NCBI GenBank assembly: GCA_902783365.1
Contig: CACZQL010000150.1
Location: 1-36,261, forward strand
Source: an uncultured Bacteroidia bacterium
Lineage (GTDB): Bacteria > Bacteroidota > Bacteroidia > Bacteroidales > F082
Length of the DNA: 36,261 nt
Direction: 5' to 3'
The position numbers and the translations under genes were made by a program. Every line of letters begins with the position of its first letter. Within the stretch, counting starts at the first letter, position 1. Under the pieces are notes generated by a model. The model searched no databases. It was given only the letters and a program-made list of their open reading frames with translations, and was not told the DNA's origin. Of the stretch, positions 18,008-27,242 are shown piece by piece.

Positions 18008-19252
18008 ATGAAATTCAAAGCATTTTTCATTTTGGCCGTGTTGGTCATGGCAGGAGTTCAGTCTTATGCCCAGAATCAGATTTTAGGACAGTCTATCAAT
18101 CCTAACGTCATCACTACGGCAGTGCCTTTTGTGTCTATTGCTCCCGATGCCCGTGGAGGTTCCATGGGCGATTGCGGCGTGTCTTCGGATCCGGATGTCT
18201 ATAGCATGCATTACAATCCTGCGAAATACACGTATTTGGAGGATGACCTGAGCATTGGTTTGGGCTACAGCCCCTGGCTGCACAACCTGGTGCCCGACAT
18301 GAACCTTGCCTATCTGGCCTTTGCCAAGAAGCTGAATCCGGAGTCCGCCATCGGCGCCTCTTTGCGTTATTTCAGCTGCGGCGATATTACCTTCAGGGAT
18401 AACAACAACAACGACATGGGAACCTACAAACCCAATGAATGGGCTTTGGATGTCACCTATGCCAGAATGTTGACGGATTACCTCTCGGGTGCTGTGGCGG
18501 GTCGCTTCATCTATTCCAACCTGACCCAAGGCATCACCGAGGGCTCTTCGGTGGGCTGGTCGGTGGCTGCCGACGTGGCGGTTTACTACAAGCGTCCTGT
18601 GGAATGGTTCCGCGACATGGATGCCGACATCTCATGGGGCGTCAGTGTCAACAATATCGGTTCCAAGGTGAGCTACAACAACACCAGCGTGAAAAAGGAC
18701 TTCATCCCCACTACCCTGCGCTTTGGTCCCGGCATGAAGCTGAAGATCGACGAGTATAACTCCCTGGCTTTCTCGGTGGATGTCACCAAGCTGCTGGTGC
18801 CTACGCCTCCTATCTACAAGAAGGACCCGATTACCGGACAGTATGTGACCACTGATGACGGCGAATTGGAAATTGAGGCTGGCAAGAGCGACGATGTCTC
18901 TGTGATGGTCGGTATCATCCAGTCGTTCTACGATGCTCCCGGTTGCTCCTACGATGACTACAACCAGCTTGTGAACGTGGGCAAGTTCTATGAGGAGCTT
19001 TGCGAGTACAACATCGGCGTGGGAGCCGAGTATTGGTACAACAACGTTTTTGCCGTGCGTGCCGGTTATTTCAATGAGACGGCCATGAAGGGCAATCGTA
19101 AGTATGTCACCTTGGGTGCTTCGTTGAAGTACAACGTGTTAGGTTTGGATGTCTCTTATCTTGTCCCAGTCAATGGCACCATCGGCACCAACCCGTTGGA
19201 GAAGACCTTGAGATTCAACCTGACTTACAGCATCGGCGCGAAGAAGTCCTGA
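18008..19252 (+). CDS. porV: T9SS outer-membrane shuttle protein PorV (LptO)
   Basis: A 414-residue FadL-like beta-barrel. PorV binds sorting domains of T9SS cargo at the outer membrane and delivers them to the translocon and to PorU. The signal peptide ends near residue 22 (SYAQ). It is followed by the PorV signature ITTAVPFVSIAPDARGGSMG, the PDVYSMHYNPAK segment and alternating strands to a TYSIGAKKS end. The gene lies 86 bases after the second porU copy on the same strand, giving the porU-porV pairing seen across the phylum. No convincing promoter box was found in the gap, so co-transcription with porU is likely. Confidence 0.93.
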   Translation: MKFKAFFILAVLVMAGVQSYAQNQILGQSINPNVITTAVPFVSIAPDARGGSMGDCGVSSDPDVYSMHYNPAKYTYLEDDLSIGLGYSPWLHNLVPDMNLAYLAFAKKLNPESAIGASLRYFSCGDITFRDNNNNDMGTYKPNEWALDVTYARMLTDYLSGAVAGRFIYSNLTQGITEGSSVGWSVAADVAVYYKRPVEWFRDMDADISWGVSVNNIGSKVSYNNTSVKKDFIPTTLRFGPGMKLKIDEYNSLAFSVDVTKLLVPTPPIYKKDPITGQYVTTDDGELEIEAGKSDDVSVMVGIIQSFYDAPGCSYDDYNQLVNVGKFYEELCEYNIGVGAEYWYNNVFAVRAGYFNETAMKGNRKYVTLGASLKYNVLGLDVSYLVPVNGTIGTNPLEKTLRFNLTYSIGAKKS

Positions 19253-19274
19253 TACTTTAGGTAAGCTAGTTTTT

Positions 19275-19338
19275 GAACACGAATTTCACGAATCTCACGA
19301 ATGATTGGCTATTCGTGAGATTCGTGAGATTCGTGTTC
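19275..19338. repeat. Long near-perfect hairpin between convergent genes
   Basis: Two 28-base arms (19275-19302 and 19311-19338) pair with one mismatch, a G.U pair in RNA, around an 8-base loop GATTGGCT. Each arm is built from 9-base units of the type CACGAATYT repeated about three times. It lies 22 bases after the porV stop and before the converging ATPase gene. The plus strand has a T-run only at 19352-19357, 13 bases past the arm, so it is not a textbook terminator, though it may slow transcription from both sides. The rest of 19253-19454 holds no gene that I can see. Confidence 0.85.
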
Positions 19339-19432
19339 GTTACTGGGAGCGTTTTTTCCTTGACTTCGTTAATGCGTCACCCATCGCATGTATGCGCATT
19401 CTCGATAGTTCTGCTCTCCAATAGGGGGCTCT

Positions 19433-19460
19433 TTAAACTCTAAATTCTAAATTCTTAATT
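19433..19460 (-). repeat. Heptad array, (AATTTAG)n type, containing the ATPase stop codon
   Basis: On the minus strand four 7-base units, AATTAAG, AATTTAG, AATTTAG and AGTTTAA, run from 19460 to 19433 without a phase slip. The ATPase stop TAA (19457-19455) is in the first unit. Further TAG/TAA triplets in the later units fall in the other two frames and again in frame 0, so all three frames are closed within 28 bases. Confidence 0.85.
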
Positions 19461-21032
19461 ATTTATTGCTTCAGTGGTCCATTCTGCGACGGTGCGGGTC
19501 TCTTTAGAGAAGGCGATGCCTATCTTGACCACCTTGCGTCCGTCGGCCTGGTAGGGGATGGCGTAGTCGCGGCTGTTGATGCAGTCGAGGGCATCTCGGG
19601 CGGTGCCTCGGGTCTTGAGCTCTATCACGTAGATGGTGTCGGAGAGGAACACCACCATGTCGGTACGCCCGAGGGCGGCCTTCACCTCGGTGAAGGTGCG
19701 GCAGTTGATGGTGGAGAACACCACGTAGGTCAGCATCTGGTAAAACGCCTCGTATTTGGCGATGTCCTCCAGCTCCTTTTGGCCGAACTCAAGGTAGGGG
19801 ATGGAGGCAAAGAAAGCCTGCATGGCCTTCATGGCGCCGTCGATGTCGCGGCGTTTGAGACAGACATAAAAGCGTTTCGCAAATCCGTTGGGGTCTTCCT
19901 TGACTTCCATCATGGTGCTAAGGAAGTTTTCCATAAACCCCACCTTCACTTCGGCATTGGGGAATCCCAGTTTGTAGAGGTCTGAGTCCATGTCGTAGCT
20001 TTTAATGGTGAGATAACCCGACTGGTAGAGGAGGGGCAGGGCGGAGGTCATCGCTTCGGTGGGTACGTCGAACTGCGAGGACGGCACTTCAAGGTCGCCC
20101 AGCTCGAGGATGTTGGTGTGGAAGCGCTTCATCGCCTCGAAAAGGAAGGTGGGGGTGCCGGAGGAGAACCAATAGGAACCGATTTCTTTGGAACGGAATG
20201 ATTTAACAATGCTGTAAGGGTTGTAGATGTCCTCTGATTCTTTTCCGAAATGGTAGCCATCATACTGTAGCTTGAGTTTTTCAAAGGTCTCGTTGAACGA
20301 GATGTGGCTGGTGTTAGCTAGTTCTTGGATGTCCGTTTCGAAATAGTTCAGTAGCTCTGCCTTGGTGAAGCCGCAGATGGCGGAGTAAGGAGTCTCCATT
20401 GAGATGTTGTCAAGGTTGTTGATGGTGGAGAAGATGCTCAGCTGTGAGAACTTGGTGATGCCGGTGATAAAGACGAACTGCTCGTCGGCATCGCAGATCT
20501 TGAGGGTTTGGTAGAACTCCTGCAAAATCTCTCTCATCGATGCCAGCCTTTCGGGCTTGTTCAGGACGTCCAAAAGCGGGGCGTCATACTCGTCGATGAT
20601 CACCACGGTTTTAAGCCCAGTCATTTTATGGGCTCGACGAATCACCCCTTTCAGCCTTAACCCTGGTGTGCTTTCTTCTTCGTTCCGGCCATACAATGCT
20701 TCGTAATCCTCCAGTTGAAGATTCAGTGCCTTGATGACATTTTCATCCGACTTATGTTTACAACCGCTCATGTCGAAATGCAGCACTGGGTGCTTGTTCC
20801 AATTTTTCTCCAGATCTATGATACTAAGTCCCTCGAAGAGGTCTTTCCTTCCTTGAAAGTAGTATTTAAGGGTGCTGCAAAGCAGTGACTTGCCAAACCG
20901 CCTTGGCCGGCTGAGGAAAACGAATTTGGATTCAACGGTGAGCTTATAGACCAAATCGGTCTTGTCAACATAGATAAGTCCTTTTTGTCGGATTTCCTCA
21001 AAATCGGTGAAGCCAGCGGTGTAAAGTCTCAT
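19455..21032 (-). CDS. AAA-ATPase-like / PD-(D/E)XK nuclease family protein (DUF1703 type)
   Basis: A 525-residue protein of the two-domain family AAA-ATPase_like plus PDDEXK_9, very common and multi-copy in gut and rumen Bacteroidota. The N-terminus has the family hallmark FEEIRQKGLIYVDKT and an unusual P-loop, SRPRRFGKS. Walker B is VVIIDEYDAPL and a sensor region is FITGITKFSQ. The C-terminal domain carries GRTDMVV...YVIELK, matching the Asp...Glu-x-Lys nuclease core. Cellular role is unknown; mobile-element or defence links have been suggested for the family but are not shown here. The ATG at 21032 is preferred over a TTG 30 bases upstream, because family members begin at about MRLYTAGFTDF. 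It stands alone between a terminator and a hairpin. Confidence 0.85.
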   Translation of the reverse strand: MRLYTAGFTDFEEIRQKGLIYVDKTDLVYKLTVESKFVFLSRPRRFGKSLLCSTLKYYFQGRKDLFEGLSIIDLEKNWNKHPVLHFDMSGCKHKSDENVIKALNLQLEDYEALYGRNEEESTPGLRLKGVIRRAHKMTGLKTVVIIDEYDAPLLDVLNKPERLASMREILQEFYQTLKICDADEQFVFITGITKFSQLSIFSTINNLDNISMETPYSAICGFTKAELLNYFETDIQELANTSHISFNETFEKLKLQYDGYHFGKESEDIYNPYSIVKSFRSKEIGSYWFSSGTPTFLFEAMKRFHTNILELGDLEVPSSQFDVPTEAMTSALPLLYQSGYLTIKSYDMDSDLYKLGFPNAEVKVGFMENFLSTMMEVKEDPNGFAKRFYVCLKRRDIDGAMKAMQAFFASIPYLEFGQKELEDIAKYEAFYQMLTYVVFSTINCRTFTEVKAALGRTDMVVFLSDTIYVIELKTRGTARDALDCINSRDYAIPYQADGRKVVKIGIAFSKETRTVAEWTTEAINN

Positions 21033-21043
21033 GGTTTTATATT

Positions 21044-21079
21044 TTCCGCAAAAATATAACAAAAATGTTTATTCCGCAA
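21044..21079 (-). promoter_or_regulatory. Promoter-like TTG / TAnnTTTG pair for the ATPase gene
   Basis: On the minus strand TATTTTTG, an exact TAnnTTTG box, lies about 20 bases upstream of the ATG at 21032. A TTG about 21 bases further upstream fits the -33 position. Together they sit immediately downstream of the terminator at 21100-21129, suggesting the gene is transcribed on its own. Confidence 0.4.
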
Positions 21080-21089
21080 GAAAAGGATG

Positions 21090-21129
21090 AAAAATAAAAC
21101 GAGGGTGACCAAGCGAATGGCCACCCTCG
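21090..21129 (-). terminator. Rho-independent terminator of the C25-protease operon
   Basis: On the minus strand an 11-bp stem, CGAGGGTGGCC with GGTCACCCTCG (one G.U pair), encloses an 8-base loop and is followed by TTTTATTTTTC. It begins 28 bases after the stop codon of the 1716-residue protease gene. Confidence 0.9.
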
Positions 21130-21157
21130 GTGTTGTAGGTAAGATGTCGCAACGCGC

Positions 21158-24100
21158 TTACTTGACGATGTTGATCAGCTGGGTGTAGGTTGTGTCACCG
21201 CAGGTGACCTTCACAATGTAAGTGCCTGCCGGATAGGAGCTGACTTCCACGCTGGTCTCTTGGCTGTTGACCTTGGTTTCGTACATCAGCTGTCCAAGCG
21301 TACTGTAAAGGGCGACGTGAGTCATGTCAAGACCTTGGATGGTGATCTTCTCGGAAGCCGGGTTAGGATAGACCTTTAACTCGTGCGTGTTTTCACCAAT
21401 CTCGTTGGAGTTCTTCACCTGAATCTCGATGCGGCCGTTACCTTCGCTGCACTGAGCAGTTGGGATGGCGGTCAACACCGCGTTGCCTTTGAAGGTTTGG
21501 CTCCAAGTCACCACCACCGACAGGCCGTCGTTGGCGGGAAGGAGGGTGCCGGCCTCAGCAGGCTCCATTTCGTATTCCACCCTCACGTCGTTGGTGACAG
21601 CATACGTGGTGCTGGGCGTGAAGTGAGCGTCGATTTCAACATCACCTTCAATCTCAGGAGCTTCGGCCTTGGGCAGCACTTCCACATGCATGTTGAGGTC
21701 AATGTCGTTGCCGCAGTAGTTCTCACAATTAGGATCCAAGGCAAGAATCTGAGTCAACTTGATGTCCATGCTTTCGCTTGGCGTGAGCTCGAGGGTGTAG
21801 CTGTAGCCGTTGATTTCGATGGTTTCAATGCCAGTTCCATGCACCGTGAATTGCGGGTTGTTGACCATTCCGCCTGTCGCGGTCAACTCGAAGGTCGCGG
21901 TTTCGCCTTCGCAGACGGTGACCTCTTGCTGGTTGACGCTGAGGGTTGGGAGTTCGATGATGGAGTAGTTGAAGACCATGGTGTAGTCGGACGGGCATAA
22001 GCCGTTGTTCAAGTTGCTGAACTCCAGCTGATAATTGCCGGCTTGGTCAGATGAGGTGGGGAACACGAGGGTGTTCTCGCCTTCCACGAGGGTGTAGGTC
22101 TCTCCATTGATGTCGATGGTCATCATGCCGTTGACGTAGCCTGATGCGGTGTATTCCACGCTCAGGTCTTGGCCTTGGCAAAGGGTTACCTCGCAGTTCG
22201 GGACGGGGAAGCTGAATTGAGGCTGAGGATTCATCACGAAGGGGATGTCCATCAGGACAGTTCCACAGTTGGAGGATTCAGCTGTGGCAGTCAAGGTTAC
22301 GGTGCCGTTGGCGATATCTTGTGAGCCCGGAGTGTAAGTGGTCGTGAGCTCGTTCACGTTGCCGAAGGTGCCGTCGCCGTTGGTGCTCCACTCAAAGACT
22401 GTGTATGCCCCCGTCACTTCCACGCCGATGTCTTGTGGTTCAGGAATGGCGCAGTAAGTGGCTCCCATGAGGATGTCAGGGACAGTGATGGTCGGCAGAG
22501 GATGCATCTCGAACGGAATCTCCAAAGAGGTGGTTCCACAGGAGGTAGTCTCGACAGAGACCGTCAAGTTAAGGGTGCCATTGACGATATCTTGTTCGCC
22601 GGGGGTATAGGTGGTCATCGGGTCGTTGGGGTTGTCGAAGGTGCCGTCGCCGTTGGTGCTCCATTCCAAGGAGGAGTAGTCGCCGTCGAGGGTCACACTG
22701 ACTTCCTGGGGTTCTGCGACAGCGCAGTAGTAGGCTTCGGGAAGGGCGTTCTCGATTTGGACGTTCCTGTTGATGAGCAGTGTCATGTCATCAGTGAGGG
22801 TTTCGTTGCCAGCGGTGAGGGTAAGGGTGAGGGTAACGGAGCCATTCTCATTGTCTTGGGGGCCTGGAATGTAAATAGGTGTGGCGGTGTCGTCATCCAG
22901 GAAGGAACCATCGCCGGAGGTGCTCCATGCGAGGGATTGGTAGTAGATGGCATAACCGACGATTTGGGCTTGTTCGCCTTGGCAGACAGTGATGTCGTTG
23001 CCGGCGGTGCCAGCCATGACACGGGCAGCGGGCAGCGAGACATAGTCGATCCAAGCGCAGTCCTGTCCCGAGCTGACACTTTGGTCCTTGGTGTAGGTCC
23101 AAGTGTAGGTGTGTTGTCCCGCACTGACAGGATAGGAGGCTTGAGTCCAGGAAATATTACCCGACCAGTTGCTGAGTTCCGTATCGTCGATGGAGAAGTG
23201 GAGCTTGTCCCAGCCAGACTCGGAGGAGACGGCATAATAGAACGAGATGGTGTCGTTGGTGCCGGCCTCGTGGGTCAGGGTCATGGTGGTGGAGCTGTTG
23301 TTGCCGATGTTGCCCGACCTGACGCAGTAGTTGCCTTCGTAGGGGTTCTGGGTGTCGAATCTCCAAGGATTGCCGCCTGTGCTGGCCCAGCCTCCGGTGA
23401 ACGTGCCGGTCTCGAAGTCTTCAAGGATGAGGCCGACTTTGGCGGCGTAGTCTTTGGTGGCGCCATATTGGCCGGAGGTGACGTTGAGGATCATCGGGCA
23501 AATGTAACCCGTGGGGGTGCTTTCGTCGATGCTGATGGTATAGGTGGCCGTGGTGATCTCAGAGGCGTTGATGGTGTCGATCTCGACGAGGGAACGCTCA
23601 AGATTAATATAAGGTGAGAGGAGCGTCAGGCTAGCTTCGGCGTTGAAGGCGGAGCTATGGCCGGCGTTTTTGATGGAGAAGGAAAGCTGGGCGGTTTCGC
23701 CAGCATCCAGACGTCCGTTGCCGTTACCGCTGAGTTCAGTGATTCCCATGTTGCCCAACTCGATTATCGGAGCGTAGGCCCTCACGGTGAGTTTGCTCAC
23801 GTAGGTGTCGTCGCCGTTGGTGACGTTGATGGTGAAGAGGTTGGGGGTGTTGTCGGGCACGTTGTCGGCGACCACGAAGGTGAAGGCGTTGGCCAGGGTC
23901 TGGGTGGCGTCGGGGGCCAGTCCGTTGTACTGGGCGGTGCCGTTGGTGATGGTGATGTATTCGGAGTTGGTTTCGAGGACGGCTTCGAAGTCGCTGATGG
24001 CATCGACGCCCACGTTGCGGAGGGTGACGTCGAGGTTGACGGTCTCAGCGTAGTCGGCTTGGCCGTTGCCGTCTGTGTCTTGGATGGTTTTGCTGTCGAG

Positions 24101-26308
24101 GACGACATAGGCGCCTTCAGCGGGGATGACGCTCATGACCGCCTCGTAACGGAGGTAGTTCTGACCAGTGGCGATGAGGTGGATCTCGGTGGGCGGGAAC
24201 TGGGGCTCGATGGCGATGTTCTGGATGTCGCCAGTGGCTTGCGTGACGGCGAGAATCTCCCAACCGCCATCTTCACCCTGTTTCACCAGGCTGATCATGC
24301 AACCTTCGGGGGCGCTGACGCTGACGGTCTCCTGGTTGGCAAGCACCACTTCGGGGTGGATGACATCCATCTGTTGAGGTACCTGGTTGAAGATGCGCAG
24401 GAAAGCGTCGCAGTGGGCGGTGAACATGGTAAAGGTGATGTCTTTCGACTCAGGGTTGGACGGCCAGCTGCTCTGGGCCAGGAAATATTTTCCGGCCACG
24501 TTGCCGAAGGCGGGCATCCAATTGCCCGTGTGGGAGGCGTAGGGACCGTAGGTGGGCAGGAAGTCGCCGTCGAAGAGGTCGTAAACGCCCCAGACGTAGG
24601 TGTCGTTGACGAAGGAATAGGAGACTTGAGTGGGGCAGAGCACACCCACGGCACCGGCGTTCTGGCCGTTGTAGGTGCGGCGCATCCAAGCCTCGCAGAA
24701 ACAGTCGGAATTGTAGTTGAACATACCCGTGGAGCAGTTGATGGACATGACGAAGGGCAGCTTGCCGACGTTGTTCATCTGGTTGACATGGCTGTTGCGC
24801 ACGGCAGGTTCGCCCCAGCCGGTCTCCAAACCATGGTCGCGGTGCTGCACCCAGAAGGTGCCTTGGTTGACGGCCTGCACCACCTGTTCAGGCGTGCCAC
24901 CTGTCCAACCACCCATCTCGCTCGGCGAGGCGGGGATGTAACCCGTTCCGTTGGGGCCGAAGTAGTTGACGGCCATGCTCGTGTTCTGGTTGGTGGACCA
25001 TACGCTTCCCGGTGATCCGGAGTAGATGCAGTTGATGCGGTTGGGGTCGTAGCCTTTCTGACGCATGTAGCCGCCGAACACCTCCGAGCAGATTTGGAAC
25101 CAGCGTTCGTCTTGCCAACCCAGGGCGGTGATGGGACGGGTGTAGAAATCCGGGTCGGTGTTGGGACTGCCGAATTCATACTCGATTTGCTTGCCTACCA
25201 AGACGGGCAACTGGTTGGCGGTCTCCGCCACCAGGCGCGAGAAGACCATGTCGGGAAGGTTGTCACCCGAGGGGTCGGCGTAGCGGTTGTCGGTGATGCA
25301 GCTGCCTTCGTAAGGGTGCGATACGACTTCGGCGGGGATGTATTGGCCCATGTTGGTGCCATGGTCGCCCAACAGACAGACGGCGGCAGGAGCGATCGTC
25401 CAGGTGTTGTAGGCGTTGTGGAACCAGCTCTTCATCTGGGCGGTGGTGTTGGCCGGCATCTCGTCGAGACGATAGACCTTGGTGATGATGCCCTGACGGG
25501 TGCGGAAGTCCTTCAGCTGGTTGGCGTACTCCACCCAGGCGTCGTTGTTGGGCGTGATGATCAGGTACTCGGCGCCTTCGGCCTCGTCGCGGAGCCATTG
25601 CTGCATTCGGGCCTCATAGTCGATGACCGGAAGCTGATCGTAGTTCATCAGCTCGGCGGCCAGGATGGGGTCCCAGTAAGGAGAACGCAGACGGTCGTCG
25701 CCAAAATGACGGGTGCCACCCTCAAACTCGATGGCCACCTTCACGTTGGTATAAACGATGAGGTCTTTCGTGACGGGGTTGTACTGGAAAGGCATGATGG
25801 TGAGGTTCACGGCATCGACACCACGGATGTAAGCCTCGTTCAGAAGGAAAGGCTGCTCCGGGTAGAAGGCGTTTTTGCCATAGACCTTCATGTCTTTCTT
25901 GTAGTCCATCTCAGGCTCCTCGTTCTCGTTCTGGAGGCGGAGGGCTGGTGCGACGTTGACATTCTTGATGATTTCCTTCTGGCAGTCAAGAACTTTCAAG
26001 ACAGGTTTCGCACCCTGTGGAATGGCAATCATGCGACCTTCGGCGGGAAGGTTGGGAAGTCCGGCGTCGTTGGGAAGAACAATGCCGTTGTCGAGCACAA
26101 TCTCCTTCATCTCCTCGCCACGATAGGCGATGGTCTCGAAGGATAAACGCTGGACGGAGTAGTTGACCTCCACTTTGTCCGCCGACTTGCTCGTCAGGCT
26201 GAAGCCTTTGGGGCCTTTGGCGGGATAGGTGTAGGTCTGAGCCATGAGCATGTTGGCGCTGAGGACCAAAGCGATCATGACAAGCAGTTGGTAGAATCCT
26301 TTTTTCAT
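21158..26308 (-). CDS. Gingipain-like C25 cysteine protease with T9SS type A sorting domain
   Basis: A 1716-residue predicted secreted protease. A signal peptide (about 1-23) is followed by a propeptide-like region (about 24-245) and the C25 catalytic domain (about 246-640). The dyad is His492 in QHRDHGLETGW and Cys525 in SINCSTGMF, spaced 33 residues. Beta-sandwich domains follow, then three PKD-like repeats starring Trp1128, Trp1216 and Trp1307 (WSTxGDGxF...YxPGxQDxxNG). Residues 1643-1716 are a type A sorting domain (VYPNPASEKITI...PAGTYIVKV). The PorU/PorV machinery should secrete it and attach it to the surface. It is the last gene of a four-gene surface cluster, 46 bases after the barrel gene. 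Substrate preference (Arg or Lys) cannot be read from the sequence; it is not a true gingipain orthologue by domain layout. Confidence 0.9.
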   Translation of the reverse strand: MKKGFYQLLVMIALVLSANMLMAQTYTYPAKGPKGFSLTSKSADKVEVNYSVQRLSFETIAYRGEEMKEIVLDNGIVLPNDAGLPNLPAEGRMIAIPQGAKPVLKVLDCQKEIIKNVNVAPALRLQNENEEPEMDYKKDMKVYGKNAFYPEQPFLLNEAYIRGVDAVNLTIMPFQYNPVTKDLIVYTNVKVAIEFEGGTRHFGDDRLRSPYWDPILAAELMNYDQLPVIDYEARMQQWLRDEAEGAEYLIITPNNDAWVEYANQLKDFRTRQGIITKVYRLDEMPANTTAQMKSWFHNAYNTWTIAPAAVCLLGDHGTNMGQYIPAEVVSHPYEGSCITDNRYADPSGDNLPDMVFSRLVAETANQLPVLVGKQIEYEFGSPNTDPDFYTRPITALGWQDERWFQICSEVFGGYMRQKGYDPNRINCIYSGSPGSVWSTNQNTSMAVNYFGPNGTGYIPASPSEMGGWTGGTPEQVVQAVNQGTFWVQHRDHGLETGWGEPAVRNSHVNQMNNVGKLPFVMSINCSTGMFNYNSDCFCEAWMRRTYNGQNAGAVGVLCPTQVSYSFVNDTYVWGVYDLFDGDFLPTYGPYASHTGNWMPAFGNVAGKYFLAQSSWPSNPESKDITFTMFTAHCDAFLRIFNQVPQQMDVIHPEVVLANQETVSVSAPEGCMISLVKQGEDGGWEILAVTQATGDIQNIAIEPQFPPTEIHLIATGQNYLRYEAVMSVIPAEGAYVVLDSKTIQDTDGNGQADYAETVNLDVTLRNVGVDAISDFEAVLETNSEYITITNGTAQYNGLAPDATQTLANAFTFVVADNVPDNTPNLFTINVTNGDDTYVSKLTVRAYAPIIELGNMGITELSGNGNGRLDAGETAQLSFSIKNAGHSSAFNAEASLTLLSPYINLERSLVEIDTINASEITTATYTISIDESTPTGYICPMILNVTSGQYGATKDYAAKVGLILEDFETGTFTGGWASTGGNPWRFDTQNPYEGNYCVRSGNIGNNSSTTMTLTHEAGTNDTISFYYAVSSESGWDKLHFSIDDTELSNWSGNISWTQASYPVSAGQHTYTWTYTKDQSVSSGQDCAWIDYVSLPAARVMAGTAGNDITVCQGEQAQIVGYAIYYQSLAWSTSGDGSFLDDDTATPIYIPGPQDNENGSVTLTLTLTAGNETLTDDMTLLINRNVQIENALPEAYYCAVAEPQEVSVTLDGDYSSLEWSTNGDGTFDNPNDPMTTYTPGEQDIVNGTLNLTVSVETTSCGTTSLEIPFEMHPLPTITVPDILMGATYCAIPEPQDIGVEVTGAYTVFEWSTNGDGTFGNVNELTTTYTPGSQDIANGTVTLTATAESSNCGTVLMDIPFVMNPQPQFSFPVPNCEVTLCQGQDLSVEYTASGYVNGMMTIDINGETYTLVEGENTLVFPTSSDQAGNYQLEFSNLNNGLCPSDYTMVFNYSIIELPTLSVNQQEVTVCEGETATFELTATGGMVNNPQFTVHGTGIETIEINGYSYTLELTPSESMDIKLTQILALDPNCENYCGNDIDLNMHVEVLPKAEAPEIEGDVEIDAHFTPSTTYAVTNDVRVEYEMEPAEAGTLLPANDGLSVVVTWSQTFKGNAVLTAIPTAQCSEGNGRIEIQVKNSNEIGENTHELKVYPNPASEKITIQGLDMTHVALYSTLGQLMYETKVNSQETSVEVSSYPAGTYIVKVTCGDTTYTQLINIVK

Positions 26309-26354
26309 TGGTAAAATGTTGAGTTGTTTATTATTGAGTTAAATATCTTTGTTG

Positions 26355-27224
26355 TTATCGTTGCAGGTAATAGCAGGCGTCTTTCAGCTGCCGCTTGATG
26401 GGGAACACCACGGAAAGGTTGGCTTCCACGTCGTGCGACCGGATGCTCAGGTCGCCCGGAAGGAAGATGCCTAAAGGACTGCCGCCGTCGTTCTTTTCCC
26501 AGGCCAGGTTGAGGAGGCCGTAGTTGAGGGCGACATTGAATTTGAGGATGATGGCCGACATCTCGGTGGGGATGCGGGCCATCAGCCCGGCTCCGGCCAG
26601 GATTCCCGCATTCCAGCTTTTCTTCCAGTCCATGGTGGCCGAGTGGCTTACCTCGTCGTGGAAGGAACCGTAGTCTGTGATGGTGGTGGTGACGACCGGC
26701 CCGTAGGTGAATTTCCCGTCTCTGAACGCGGCGTTGAAAGGCAGAGGAAGGTCGATTTGGGGAGCGATGAAGAAATACGGGATGACCTTGTCGTCCTTGA
26801 AAGCGCCTTTCAAATAATAGGAGACGGGCATACGGACGGAGATGAGGTTGTATCCCAGGACGGACTCTCTCGCGAAGACCCCGTCGTCGGTCAAAGAGAT
26901 CTGATAGGGCATTTCATACGACACCTTCGTCCCTTTTTGGGAGAAAAGGCCTTCTAAGGCGAGGGAGAGCCGGGAGAAGTAACGTTCCACAAGGAGTCCC
27001 GCGGAATAGCCGATGTTTCCGCTGTATTTCACATTGGAGAGGTCCGATTTGGTCATGACACTCCAAGGACATCCCACCGTCAAACCTATGGTGTAGTCGC
27101 TGAAGGCGAGGTTCGCGTTCTGTTTCTGCGACTTGAGGGGCTTGTTGAACTGTGCTTGCGCCGTGATGCAGAACGACATCGCGAGGAGCAAAAAGCCGGT
27201 GGTTATGATAGAGGTGTTTTTCAT
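26355..27224 (-). CDS. PorT-family outer-membrane beta-barrel protein
   Basis: A 289-residue protein with a signal peptide ending near residue 25 (TAQAQ), then alternating hydrophobic strands of the OMP_b-brl_2/PorT-like type: DYTIGLTVGCPWS, GYSAGLLVERYFSRLSLALEGLFSQKG, LISVRMPVSYYLKG, and a last strand ANLSVVFPIK. An unusual basic and Cys/Tyr-containing tail follows (RQLKDACYYLQR). By location it may anchor or help the surface proteins encoded on either side, an inference only. It lies 18 bases after the lipoprotein gene and 46 before the C25 protease gene. It is not T9SS PorT itself on the basis of length and context, but this cannot be excluded. Confidence 0.75.
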   Translation of the reverse strand: MKNTSIITTGFLLLAMSFCITAQAQFNKPLKSQKQNANLAFSDYTIGLTVGCPWSVMTKSDLSNVKYSGNIGYSAGLLVERYFSRLSLALEGLFSQKGTKVSYEMPYQISLTDDGVFARESVLGYNLISVRMPVSYYLKGAFKDDKVIPYFFIAPQIDLPLPFNAAFRDGKFTYGPVVTTTITDYGSFHDEVSHSATMDWKKSWNAGILAGAGLMARIPTEMSAIILKFNVALNYGLLNLAWEKNDGGSPLGIFLPGDLSIRSHDVEANLSVVFPIKRQLKDACYYLQR

Positions 27225-27242
27225 GGTCTGATAGTCTGCGCA

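Noticed and set aside
19371..19400. Small inverted repeat (AATGCG...CGCATT) after the large hairpin
   Set aside because: Only 6 bp arms with an 18-base interval; easily expected by chance and no T-run follows.
21033..21062. TTG start for the AAA-ATPase gene
   Set aside because: It would add ten residues not typical of the family and would overlap the promoter-like TATTTTTG box. The ATG at 21032 matches family N-termini.
23657..25015. A 452-codon plus-strand open frame opposite the C25 protease
   Set aside because: No recognisable motif, Gly/Val-rich, and the minus strand encodes the catalytic domain with an intact dyad.
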